Positions 1 to 6,042 of a DNA stretch of 18,423 nucleotides are shown in pieces. Positions within the stretch are counted from its first letter, which is position 1. Each line of letters opens with the position of its first letter. Origin of the DNA: Collinsella aerofaciens (GTDB lineage: Bacteria > Actinomycetota > Coriobacteriia > Coriobacteriales > Coriobacteriaceae); contig NZ_CAAKNY010000034.1 of assembly GCF_901212495.1 (NCBI RefSeq), positions 1 through 18,423 on the forward strand. The letters run 5' to 3'. The position numbers and the translations under genes are program-made. The notes beneath the pieces were generated by a model. That model worked only from the letters and a program-made list of their open reading frames with translations, searched no databases and had not been told where the DNA came from.

Positions 1-85
1 CGCCCTTGAAATTGAACGTCAGATTGCCGCGTGTACGGGCTTGCAGCGTCGAGCCGTCACGCGGTTTGGTAAAACCGCGTAACAA
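1..85 (-). CDS. Possible 5' part of an unrecognised gene, cut by window edge
   Basis: Just past the yqeY stop, the minus strand stays open to the window edge for about 28 codons in a different frame. It reads roughly LLRGFTKPRDG, then STLQARTRGNLTFNFKG. The codons end mostly in G or C, as in neighbouring genes, and the translation looks protein-like. The possible start codons are TTG at 85-83 or one slightly upstream inside yqeY. No ribosome binding site stands before either, so the start is unresolved. I do not recognise the family. It could equally be an accidental open frame. Confidence 0.25.
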   Translation of the reverse strand, partial: MLRGFTKPRDGSTLQARTRGNLTFNFKG

Positions 86-86
86 A

Positions 87-530
87 TTACGCAAGCTTTG
101 CGCCCACGATCCTTGCCGCGGCCGGCTTGTCGAAGTTGCCGCCGGTGGCCTTGCCGAGCGCGCCCATGACCTGGCCCATCTGCTTCTTGGACGTGGCGCC
201 CAGCTCGGCGATAACCTGATCAATCAGGGTTTCGAGCTCCTCGCCCGAAACCTGCGCGGGCAGCAGGCTCTCCAGAATCTTGACCTGCTCGGTCAGATTG
301 TCGGTACGCTCTTGGTCGGTGCCGGCCTTGATGGACATCTCCAGCGTCTCGCTCGTCTGCTTAATCAGACGCTTGATCATACTGTTGACGTCTTCCTCGG
401 TCACATCGCGGCGCTCGTTGACCTCGATATTCTTCACCTCGGCCTTGACCTGGCGAATGATGGACAGGCGAACCTTGTCCTTAGCCTTCATAGCCGCAAT
501 CATTTCCTTCTGCAGCTCTTCGTTGGTCAT
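87..530 (-). CDS. yqeY: GatB/YqeY domain-containing protein
   Basis: This is a 147-residue protein of the YqeY family, which is related to the tRNA-binding C-terminal domain of GatB (the Asp/Glu-tRNA amidotransferase subunit). Free-standing YqeY proteins are small, cytosolic and of uncertain role. The family signature is clear: an N-terminal helix pair with KAKDKVRLSIIRQVKAEVKN, a central KQTSETLEMSIKAGTDQ stretch, and the C-terminal MGQVMGALGKATGG motif. Length is normal for the family. The frame is open to a TTG at 536, but the ribosome binding site GAGGAGGA at 538-545 would leave that codon only one base away. The ATG at 530 sits at an ideal 7-base spacing. It lies 54 bp downstream of the foldase gene on the same strand, so the two are probably co-transcribed. 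Confidence 0.9.
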   Translation of the reverse strand: MTNEELQKEMIAAMKAKDKVRLSIIRQVKAEVKNIEVNERRDVTEEDVNSMIKRLIKQTSETLEMSIKAGTDQERTDNLTEQVKILESLLPAQVSGEELETLIDQVIAELGATSKKQMGQVMGALGKATGGNFDKPAAARIVGAKLA

Positions 531-537
531 CTGCAAA

Positions 538-545
538 TCCTCCTC
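538..545 (-). promoter_or_regulatory. Ribosome binding site deciding the yqeY start
   Basis: GAGGAGGA lies 7 bases before ATG 530 and only 1 base before the TTG at 536. The spacing selects the ATG. Confidence 0.75.
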
Positions 546-584
546 AATAGTGCGGGCGGCACTCGCACGAGCACCGCCCCATGA

Positions 585-1808
585 TTACTCAGTCTTCGAC
601 GAATCGTCGGCCGAACTCTTGGTGATGCCCTTCAGGCTGACGTTGTACGGCACATCCTTGGGCATGGGGTTAACGGTGATGTCGGCGTCCTTCTTGTACT
701 GCTCCAGCCACTCGCTGTACGCAGCGCTCTCTGCCTGCGTCTTCACCACGTTGGAGACGTACTTCTTGATGTCCTTGGGTACCTGCTTGATGTCATCGAC
801 TTGACTATCGACATGGAAGTAGTCGGTGCACTTGATGATGTGGTAACCATAGGTCGACTCGACGACGTCGCTCACACCGCCCTTGTTGAGCCCCTCGAGC
901 GCCTTCTGGTAGCTGTCGACGAAGGTGGTGAGCTTGTCCCAGCCCACATCGCCCTTCTTATCCTTGGAGCCGGTATCGTCGGAGTACTGCTTCACAGCGT
1001 CCTCAAAGCTCAGCTCGCCGGAGTTAATCTTGTCCAGGCACTCCTGCGCCTTGGCCTTGGCGGCAGCCTTGTCCTCGTCAGATGCGTCAGAATCGACCTT
1101 GATCAGAATATTCGACGAGCGACGGGCGCCATTGTATTTGGACAGGTTCTCGTTGATGTAATCGACAATCTCGCTGTCCTTGGGCTTGCTTGTGGGTGCT
1201 ACTGCATCCTTGAGTTTCTGCTGCGCCAGGCTCTCCTTGAGCGAGTCCTTGTAAGTGTCCTCGGTGTAGCCATAGGTCTTAAGCGTCTTCTTAAAGGCCT
1301 TGGCGCCACCGGACCTCTTGCAGGCGTCCTTCCAGGCCTTCTCGACCTCCTCGTCCGAGACGGTCACGCCGTTTTCCTTCTGCGCCTGTTGAAGCAGAAT
1401 CTGCTGCGTGTAGGAGTCGATGAGCTGCTTGCGGTACTTTTTGGGCGTGAGATCGTTGTTGACCAGATACTGCGCCCAGTCCTTGTCCTTGGTGTAGCCA
1501 TGGGACGTGCGCATGCTCATGATCTGCTTGGTCACGGTGTCCTCGGTGAGGTTGGTGCCATTGATGGTAGCAGCCACGCCACCAGTGAGCTTATAGCCCG
1601 AGCTGGCGCTTTCAGTCTGTGACATCAGGCCGGAGCACGCCATGGCCGAGACGGAAAGCAGCATTGCCAGCACGCCGATGACCACCAGGACGATCTTGAC
1701 GGTCTTGGACACATAGGTCTTGCGCTGCTTCTGACGAGAGCTGGAGGCGGCGCGAGCCTGTTGCTCGGGCGTCGGTGCGGCCTCGGGGTTCTTTTTCTTA
1801 TTTGCCAT
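585..1808 (-). CDS. Membrane-anchored peptidyl-prolyl isomerase, PrsA/SurA-like foldase
   Basis: This 407-residue protein is predicted to sit outside the membrane and help secreted proteins fold. Residues 1-36 are basic and polar and face the cytoplasm. Residues 37-62 form one hydrophobic segment (VKIVLVVIGVLAMLL) ending in AMACSG. Cys58 could be read as a poor lipobox, but the long polar N-terminus favours a signal anchor. Residues 75-215 resemble the SurA/PrsA N-terminal chaperone region. Residues 227-331 are a PpiC-type parvulin domain, with RRSSNILIK, FEDAVKQYSDD, KGDVGW and the closing YGYHIIK. The C-terminal 75 residues are lysine- and aspartate-rich. The start ATG follows GAAAGG at a 6-base spacing. 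It stands directly upstream of yqeY. The parvulin call is firm. Whether it is PrsA proper is not. Confidence 0.88.
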   Translation of the reverse strand: MANKKKNPEAAPTPEQQARAASSSRQKQRKTYVSKTVKIVLVVIGVLAMLLSVSAMACSGLMSQTESASSGYKLTGGVAATINGTNLTEDTVTKQIMSMRTSHGYTKDKDWAQYLVNNDLTPKKYRKQLIDSYTQQILLQQAQKENGVTVSDEEVEKAWKDACKRSGGAKAFKKTLKTYGYTEDTYKDSLKESLAQQKLKDAVAPTSKPKDSEIVDYINENLSKYNGARRSSNILIKVDSDASDEDKAAAKAKAQECLDKINSGELSFEDAVKQYSDDTGSKDKKGDVGWDKLTTFVDSYQKALEGLNKGGVSDVVESTYGYHIIKCTDYFHVDSQVDDIKQVPKDIKKYVSNVVKTQAESAAYSEWLEQYKKDADITVNPMPKDVPYNVSLKGITKSSADDSSKTE

Positions 1809-1880
1809 GTTTGGCCTTTCGCATCACGAATCGAACAAACGCCATTGTGTCACAACGCAGCCCCCGCAGCACACCTGGTG

Positions 1881-1984
1881 CATGGGGGACAGGTTAATCT
1901 GCACCATTTTGGTGCAAAGGGGACCGCTCTGGCAGACGGCAAGTAGGGACGTTCCTTTTCTGCCGGCAGTTTGGGACAGTCCCC
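1881..1984. repeat. Intergenic cluster of GGGAC-type modules and small palindromes
   Basis: The 187-bp gap between the EIIA stop and the foldase start holds no gene. It contains GGGACAGGTT at 1886-1895, a TGCACC/GGTGCA hairpin just after it, GGGACGTTCC at 1946-1955, CTGCCGGCAG near 1960-1969, and the near-palindrome GGGACAGTCCCC at 1973-1984. The GGGACAGG core recurs after purF, and a GGGACGGGG variant recurs at 11018-11049 and near the right edge. The foldase promoter must also lie in this gap, but I could not assign a convincing one. Confidence 0.5.
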
Positions 1985-1995
1985 AAGTGCCGACC

Positions 1996-2463
1996 CTAAA
2001 AGCGGCGGCGGATGGCATCGACCATGCCTTGGCACGTGGTCTGGCCGAGCACATCGGCTGCGGCGTCGGCATCCATAAAGATATTCATAAGCGCTTGCAG
2101 GGCCTCGACCTGGCCGCCCGGCTCGGCAATGCCCAGATTGATGATGACCTGCGCCGGCACGGGAGAACCCATGCCTGCCATAGCACTGAACGTCACGGTC
2201 GATGCGGGCTTCACCACCGCGATGTAGGGCTTAGCAACAAACCCCGGATCGGTGTGCGGGATGGCGATGTTGGCCGCCGGCATGGCAAGGCCCGTGGGAT
2301 AGGCATCCTCGCGCGCGCGGACGGCATCGAGCCAACCGGATGCAATGTAGCCGCGCGGGGCAAGCTCACCCTCGAGGCGCGCAAACACCTCACCCGGCGT
2401 CGCGCACTCCCAATCAAAAAACACCAGCTCAGGCGAGAATAGCATCTCGGCGTTATCCGCCAT
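1996..2463 (-). CDS. Orphan PTS EIIA component, fructose/galactitol type
   Basis: This is a 155-residue single-domain protein resembling the EIIA domains of the fructose/mannitol/galactitol phosphotransferase families. Such domains accept phosphate from HPr on a histidine and pass it to EIIB. The likely phosphorylated residue is His70 in AIPHTD, preceded by the typical YPTGLAMPAANIAIPH. The later VPAQVIINLGI and the QVEALQALMNIF helix also fit GatA-like domains. The frame is open to 2577, but GGAGG at 2469-2473 places the start at ATG 2463. The longer form would also overlap the PIN toxin gene on the same strand. No EIIB or EIIC gene is visible in the window, so its partner is elsewhere or it acts as a regulator. 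The domain call is good. The sugar is unknown. Confidence 0.82.
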   Translation of the reverse strand: MADNAEMLFSPELVFFDWECATPGEVFARLEGELAPRGYIASGWLDAVRAREDAYPTGLAMPAANIAIPHTDPGFVAKPYIAVVKPASTVTFSAMAGMGSPVPAQVIINLGIAEPGGQVEALQALMNIFMDADAAADVLGQTTCQGMVDAIRRRF

Positions 2464-2468
2464 ACCGT

Positions 2469-2473
2469 CCTCC
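2469..2473 (-). promoter_or_regulatory. Ribosome binding site deciding the EIIA start
   Basis: GGAGG lies 5 bases upstream of ATG 2463. No such site precedes the upstream in-frame start at 2577, which lies inside the PIN gene. Confidence 0.7.
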
Positions 2474-2528
2474 AAAGTTGTATGAGGTTCACAATGCCCC
2501 ATATGATAGCGAAACGAGACAGGCAAGG

Positions 2529-2996
2529 TCAGTTTAGGATCCCAATCATATCGAGTGCGCGGGCAGGCGTCAGGCAAACTTCGGACATCTCCTCCAGCAT
2601 GCGCCGGTCGCTCGTGACTACGTAGTCAACGTCTGCCGTCTCGCCCGAAGCGATGATGAGATTGTCTTCAAGATCCGGCATGCGCTTGCCAAGCATGCGC
2701 GCCATCTCGCACTCTGCCAACGAAAGCGGAGAGGCGGTTGCCACCTGCATCATGTGCTCAATGCAGGCCCATGACGCCGAGGCAAACGACACGTTCATCC
2801 CATTCACGTTCCGCCGGGCTAGACGCCGAGGCAAAATATAGAATACATCCTTTGCCGTCGTTGGCGCATACAGAAGGTCGATCTTGCCTGGCTCGGCCAG
2901 TTCAACCAATCTTCTCGCTTCGTCGAACGCCCCCTCTTGCAGGTAATAATCGAGCCAAACGTTCGTATCTACCAAGAGATGCTTTGCCTCAATCAT
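2529..2996 (-). CDS. PIN-domain toxin (putative ribonuclease)
   Basis: This is a 155-residue PIN-domain protein. PIN toxins of the VapC type are magnesium-dependent ribonucleases that cut tRNA or rRNA when their antitoxin is lost. Acidic metal ligands are visible: Asp10 in LLVDTNVWLDYY, Glu110/Asp111 in PDLEDNLIIASG (the usual D-x-L-I-A position), and Asp130 in YVVTSD. Length is slightly above the usual 130-140 residues. The start is taken as ATG 2996, whose ATGA overlaps the antitoxin stop by 4 bases, a typical translationally coupled arrangement. A TTG two codons upstream is also in frame. The second acidic residue of the canonical quartet is not obvious. It is the second gene of a toxin-antitoxin operon. 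Confidence 0.85.
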   Translation of the reverse strand: MIEAKHLLVDTNVWLDYYLQEGAFDEARRLVELAEPGKIDLLYAPTTAKDVFYILPRRLARRNVNGMNVSFASASWACIEHMMQVATASPLSLAECEMARMLGKRMPDLEDNLIIASGETADVDYVVTSDRRMLEEMSEVCLTPARALDMIGILN

Positions 2997-3337
2997 CGGC
3001 AATTCGCCTCGATGTCGGCAATCATCGCATCATACATATCATCCCGTACGGCGTCCCAGTCTTCCGCCGAAGATTCAGCCGGTGCAAAATCCGACGCGCT
3101 TAACCCCAACGAGGAAAAAGCCAGGCCACACCCCTGCTCGGCCAGGCTCTCTGCACGGGGCAGCTCACGCTTATCCGCCAGCATAAATCCCGGCAACGCT
3201 TGATGCTCGACAAGATAGGCCCAAAGCGCGCGAATGGCATCACTCGGCCCCAATCCATTGCGAGTCAGGACCGCATCGCCACCAGCCTTGAGCATAGGAT
3301 CAATTCGCGTGTTGAGCTGCACCATTGTCGTTCCCAT
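2993..3337 (-). CDS. RelB/DinJ-type antitoxin
   Basis: This 114-residue protein has an N-terminal ribbon-helix-helix region. VQLNTRIDPMLKAGGDAVL, followed by NGLGPSDAIRALWAYL, matches the RelB/DinJ pattern (TRID-P-LK … LG-SDAIR). Such proteins bind their own operator as dimers and neutralise the toxin with their C-terminal tail. The acidic tail here (SSAEDWDAVRDDMYDAMIAD) fits that role. The start ATG 3337 follows AAGGAG at a 5-base spacing. The stop overlaps the PIN toxin start (ATGA). The pairing is unusual, because RelB-like antitoxins normally go with RelE-fold toxins while PIN toxins usually pair with VapB, Phd or AbrB-type partners. The operator-like repeat over its promoter supports autoregulation. 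Confidence 0.82.
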   Translation of the reverse strand: MGTTMVQLNTRIDPMLKAGGDAVLTRNGLGPSDAIRALWAYLVEHQALPGFMLADKRELPRAESLAEQGCGLAFSSLGLSASDFAPAESSAEDWDAVRDDMYDAMIADIEANCR

Positions 3338-3353
3338 AGCGGCTCCTTCCTAC

Positions 3354-3371
3354 TTGCTAGCAGTATAGCAA
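3354..3371 (-). promoter_or_regulatory. Operator-like inverted repeat over the -10 of the toxin-antitoxin operon
   Basis: TTGCTA and TAGCAA form a perfect 6-bp inverted repeat with a 6-base spacer. Embedded in it, on the minus strand, is TATACT (3362-3367), preceded by TG in the extended -10 position. A weak -35, TTGTGC at 3384-3389, lies 16 bp upstream. The site is 17 bp before the antitoxin start. Binding by the RelB-like dimer would block RNA polymerase. The sequence is clear and the function is inferred. Confidence 0.65.
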
Positions 3372-3389
3372 ACATGAAAGTCCGCACAA

Positions 3390-3419
3390 AGGGCCCCGCC
3401 CACACACGGACGAGGCCCT
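3390..3419 (-). terminator. Hairpin terminating leftward transcription before the TA operon
   Basis: A 12-bp stem with a 6-base loop (GUGUGU) forms fully only in minus-strand RNA, where two G-U wobble pairs complete it. The plus strand would have A-C mismatches there. It is followed by TTTGTG, a weak U-tract. It probably shields the toxin-antitoxin promoter from read-through. Confidence 0.55.
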
Positions 3420-3485
3420 ATCGGATTTCTTGGGATGGAAATGACACCCGCCACGTTATCAGGAGCCCGAAATCAAAGAGATAGT

Positions 3486-3532
3486 AAAAGCCGATTGGGG
3501 CACATGTGATTCCATAAGCCCCCTCAGCTTTT
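3486..3532 (-). terminator. Weak bulged hairpin downstream of the AlbA/HATPase gene
   Basis: AAAAGC pairs with GCTTTT, and an inner GGGGC pairs with GCCCC, separated by an internal loop and around a 16-base apical loop. Minus-strand RNA continues into UUUUACU. It sits 72 bp past the stop of the regulator gene and is the best terminator candidate for it, though imperfect. The rest of 3420-3603 shows nothing recognisable. Confidence 0.35.
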
Positions 3533-3603
3533 TCGATAGTTAAGTCACAACAGCGCTTCGTCATTAACAAACACAAGCTGTCTCATTTTCCCACTTCTGC
3601 CCT

Positions 3604-5070
3604 TTAGGCCCAATACGGAATATACCTTCGATATTTGACGCCCGCATCCTCGTCCTCTTCCTTTATCAATGCCTCTTCTAGGCACTCTCTGATTAGACGA
3701 GACATCGCCACCGTGTTTTTCTTTTCATCGGAAAGTCCAAAACGCTCTCGCAGTGACTGATTGCTCATCGACTCGCCTTGGGCGTACAAAAGACAAGCAT
3801 GCCAGTACACAGCATTTTTTCGTTCGCTTTTTTTCATTCGAGTATATGGGCAATCGCAATAGAGCGTCACGAGTGTTCCCAGCCCGCCCTCACTCTTGAT
3901 AACCGGTGAAGGCATGCCGGCTTTTTCGAGCGAATCTACGATTAAATCCCAGCCCGTACCGCCTTCTTCGCAAAGATCCATTTGGCGCATGAGGGACGCC
4001 ATCATCGAATTGCGCGTTTTCGGCTGCGCGTTGAGCACGCGTTCTGCCGGAATAAGCGTTGTCCCGGGATTAGAAAACTCGATGCGATTGTCGTAAATCG
4101 CAACAAGAGGCCCCGCCGTGTTGTCAGCAATGTCTTGATGGATCACGGCATTTGATAGCAGTTCGCGAATCGCCCTTTGGGGGTAGGCCGTCTGGATGCG
4201 TCGAAATGCGCCATCCAACGTCTCAACAGCCGGAATCATCGACATGATCAGTTGCTCAGCCTGCGGGAGCGCTAAAGCGTAACCCTTATCGATTTCAGTA
4301 TCACCAATAATGTCAAAGCTGCCTTTTCCCGCATATCGCACAATTCGCAGCATGCGTTTTCTGAGCTCCGGATAGCGAGAGAGCCTCTTTCCCACCAGAA
4401 GCACCCCCAAGCGCGTCATGTTATAACGGCCGTTGTCTTGGCGATGAATCAGCTCTTGTTCACAGAGAGCAAGAATTACTCCGTCCAGATCGACGGGTCT
4501 CCTCAATCTGCACAGTTCAAAATATGCATCAATATCCAGAATCTCGGCGACCTCTTGAGGCGTCAGATCGCTCTCAACTACAGCGAGCTCCGCGTTCCCC
4601 GCCTGCAAGCGCCGCCACAGCTCCGCCTCTCGCGCACTACCAGGAAGCAGTTCTGCCGTCGAAGATCCCTCTCGGATGTAGGCGGTCTTATCAAAATAGA
4701 CCGGCTGAGCGTTCGCGGCGTGCACTTTCAGCACCACAAATTGCTTTGTCTCATGATCAATAACCGCAAACTCGTAATTCGCATTGTTTGAGAGCGCAAG
4801 CTTGAGCCACATCAAAAGCTCTTGGTTTCCCTTACCCTTTGCGTGATATGGGTTGAACTGGGTGCCCACAAGCTCATGAGTATCGTTGTTCACACCCCAG
4901 ATCTTATAGGCATATGCACGGCCGTAGTAAGCGGCAGCGTTGGCAAGCGCCGAGATGTCACGCCCCGTTCTAACGGGGTCGCTATTACCCTCTTTGAACT
5001 CAAGCCACTCGGTTTCATCAGGATAGCCGATAAGTGAATAAATCAGCTCCATGTCATCTGCTTCACCCAT
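3604..5070 (-). CDS. AlbA_2/HATPase_c_4 DNA-binding regulator (Schlafen AlbA_2 type)
   Basis: This 488-residue cytosolic protein belongs to the group often annotated as putative transcriptional regulators or RecG-related ATP-binding proteins. Residues about 15-145 are an AlbA_2 domain, with ETEWLEFK near the start, RDISALANA and IREGSST at its end. Residues about 295-405 are a GHKL-like HATPase_c_4 region, with RELLSNAVIHQD (302-313), IEFSNPG (330-336) and EGGTGWDLI. Residues 420-485 look like a winged helix. The frame is open to 5157, but AAGGAGG at 5079-5085, 8 bases before ATG 5070, gives the start, and the upstream stretch contains the promoter. The gene is visibly less GC-rich than its neighbours and sits beside a toxin-antitoxin pair, which suggests acquisition. 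Its target is unknown. The repeats in its own leader make autoregulation likely. Confidence 0.83.
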   Translation of the reverse strand: MGEADDMELIYSLIGYPDETEWLEFKEGNSDPVRTGRDISALANAAAYYGRAYAYKIWGVNNDTHELVGTQFNPYHAKGKGNQELLMWLKLALSNNANYEFAVIDHETKQFVVLKVHAANAQPVYFDKTAYIREGSSTAELLPGSAREAELWRRLQAGNAELAVVESDLTPQEVAEILDIDAYFELCRLRRPVDLDGVILALCEQELIHRQDNGRYNMTRLGVLLVGKRLSRYPELRKRMLRIVRYAGKGSFDIIGDTEIDKGYALALPQAEQLIMSMIPAVETLDGAFRRIQTAYPQRAIRELLSNAVIHQDIADNTAGPLVAIYDNRIEFSNPGTTLIPAERVLNAQPKTRNSMMASLMRQMDLCEEGGTGWDLIVDSLEKAGMPSPVIKSEGGLGTLVTLYCDCPYTRMKKSERKNAVYWHACLLYAQGESMSNQSLRERFGLSDEKKNTVAMSRLIRECLEEALIKEEDEDAGVKYRRYIPYWA

Positions 5071-5078
5071 TGAGCCTG

Positions 5079-5085
5079 CCTCCTT
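5079..5085 (-). promoter_or_regulatory. Ribosome binding site deciding the AlbA/HATPase start
   Basis: AAGGAGG lies 8 bases upstream of ATG 5070. The longer frame to 5157 would need translation across the promoter and leader. Confidence 0.75.
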
Positions 5086-5089
5086 GCGC

Positions 5090-5109
5090 TCATTTTGATA
5101 ACAAAATGA
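5090..5109 (-). promoter_or_regulatory. 20-bp inverted repeat in the leader of the AlbA/HATPase gene
   Basis: TCATTTTGTTATCAAAATGA has 8-bp perfect arms around TTAT. It lies between the predicted transcription start and the ribosome binding site. It could be an operator or an RNA hairpin next to the ribosome binding site. Confidence 0.5.
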
Positions 5110-5127
5110 TAAATAGATGATAAATAG
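5106..5127 (-). repeat. Two tandem 11-bp repeats downstream of the promoter
   Basis: On the minus strand CTATTTATCAT occurs twice without a gap. With an 11-bp period, both copies face nearly the same side of the helix. The repeats overlap the start of the 20-bp inverted repeat, and together they make an operator-like array. Confidence 0.55.
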
Positions 5128-5128
5128 A

Positions 5129-5157
5129 ATTATGCGCAATTTGAAGCTGGAGACCAA
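5129..5157 (-). promoter_or_regulatory. Promoter of the AlbA/HATPase gene
   Basis: On the minus strand, TTGGTC (5152-5157) and CATAAT (5129-5134) are separated by 17 bp. The -10 matches the sigma-70 consensus at 5 of 6 positions and the -35 at 3 of 6. The predicted transcript starts within the direct repeats. Confidence 0.5.
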
Positions 5158-5290
5158 GTTTTCTGGTCGTTTTCCCAGTTAATCTCAAGGCGGAAAGCTT
5201 CGTTCTCTGCGAAAGAGTCGACTACCGTAATTGACAGGCAAGAAGAGCTAACTGCTCAATTCAACTAAGCCGGGCGGCACATAGCGCAAT

Positions 5291-5332
5291 AAAAAAGGCG
5301 GTTAGACGTATTCGCTACGCCCAACCGCCTTT
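5291..5332 (-). terminator. Rho-independent terminator of the pur cluster
   Basis: AAAGGCGGTT pairs with AACCGCCTTT. In minus-strand RNA the stem continues through GGG/UCU (two wobbles) and CGUA/UACG to a GCGAA loop, about 17 bp in all. A run of six T follows. It lies 11 bp after the purN stop. The remaining 5158-5290 shows nothing I can name. Confidence 0.85.
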
Positions 5333-5343
5333 ACAGCGAGTCA

Positions 5344-6042
5344 TTATTTCGCAGGATCCACGGCGACCTTGCCGCTCTCCAGCACGTGGACGCGCCCGTC
5401 GGCGAGCATCTGCACGACCTCGGGGTACAGCACGTGCTCGATCGCGTGGATGTGCTCCTCGAGCGTGTCGACGTCCCAGCCCTCCTCAACAGCCAGCGCA
5501 CGCTGGGCGATGATGGGGCCGTTGTCGTAGATCTCGTTGGCAAAGTGTACGGTCACACCGGTCACCTTGACGCCGCGAGCAAACGCATCGTCGATCGCAT
5601 GGGCACCGGTAAAGCTCGGCAGCAGCGCCGGATGCAGGTTGACCACGCGGTTGGGGAACGCCGCCAGCAGCGGCGTGTGCACCATGCGCATGTAACCGGC
5701 CATCACCACGTACTCGCAGCCGCGCTCGAGCAGCTCATGCGCGATGATCTCGTCGGCGGCGATGGGGTCGGCATAGACATCCTTGGACAGCGTGAGTGTC
5801 TGGATGCCCGCGCGTTCGGCGCGTTGCAAGCCCTTGGCCGAAGGACGGCTGGACACCACCAGCTCAATCGAGGCGTTGAGCTTGCCGCCGGCGATCAGAT
5901 CGATCAGCGCCTGCAGGTTGGTACCCGAACCGCTGATAAGCACGCCGATCTTGAGCGGCTCGTCCGTATCGGTGCCGGTCGGACGGGTGTAGGGCACAAA
6001 GCCCAGGCCCTCGGCAGCAGCCATCTGCTCGTTAGCGCTCAT
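5344..6042 (-). CDS. purN: Phosphoribosylglycinamide formyltransferase (GART)
   Basis: This protein transfers the formyl group of 10-formyl-THF to glycinamide ribonucleotide, the third step of de novo purine synthesis. The 232-residue protein has the fold's opening IGVLISGSGTNLQALIDLI (residues 32-50) and the catalytic motifs NLHPALLPSFTGAHA, with Asn135 and His137, and HFANEIYDNGPIIAQ, with Asp173. These correspond to the classic Asn-His-Asp triad. About 30 residues precede the usual N-terminus, so the protein is longer than typical PurN (about 190-215). The ATG at 6042 overlaps the purM reading frame by 11 bases, indicating translational coupling. An internal ATG at 6024 is a possible alternative. 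It is the last gene of the purF-purM-purN cluster and is followed by a strong terminator. Confidence 0.95.
   Translation of the reverse strand: MSANEQMAAAEGLGFVPYTRPTGTDTDEPLKIGVLISGSGTNLQALIDLIAGGKLNASIELVVSSRPSAKGLQRAERAGIQTLTLSKDVYADPIAADEIIAHELLERGCEYVVMAGYMRMVHTPLLAAFPNRVVNLHPALLPSFTGAHAIDDAFARGVKVTGVTVHFANEIYDNGPIIAQRALAVEEGWDVDTLEEHIHAIEHVLYPEVVQMLADGRVHVLESGKVAVDPAK

Noticed and set aside
59..80. 9-bp inverted repeat ACGCGGTTT/AAACCGCGT after yqeY
   Set aside because: It is a good stem but no T-run follows on the minus strand, and it may lie inside an open frame. It was not called a terminator.
5071..5157. 29-residue hydrophobic N-terminal extension of the AlbA/HATPase protein
   Set aside because: The stretch contains the promoter, operator repeats and ribosome binding site. 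The hydrophobicity comes from AT-rich non-coding DNA.
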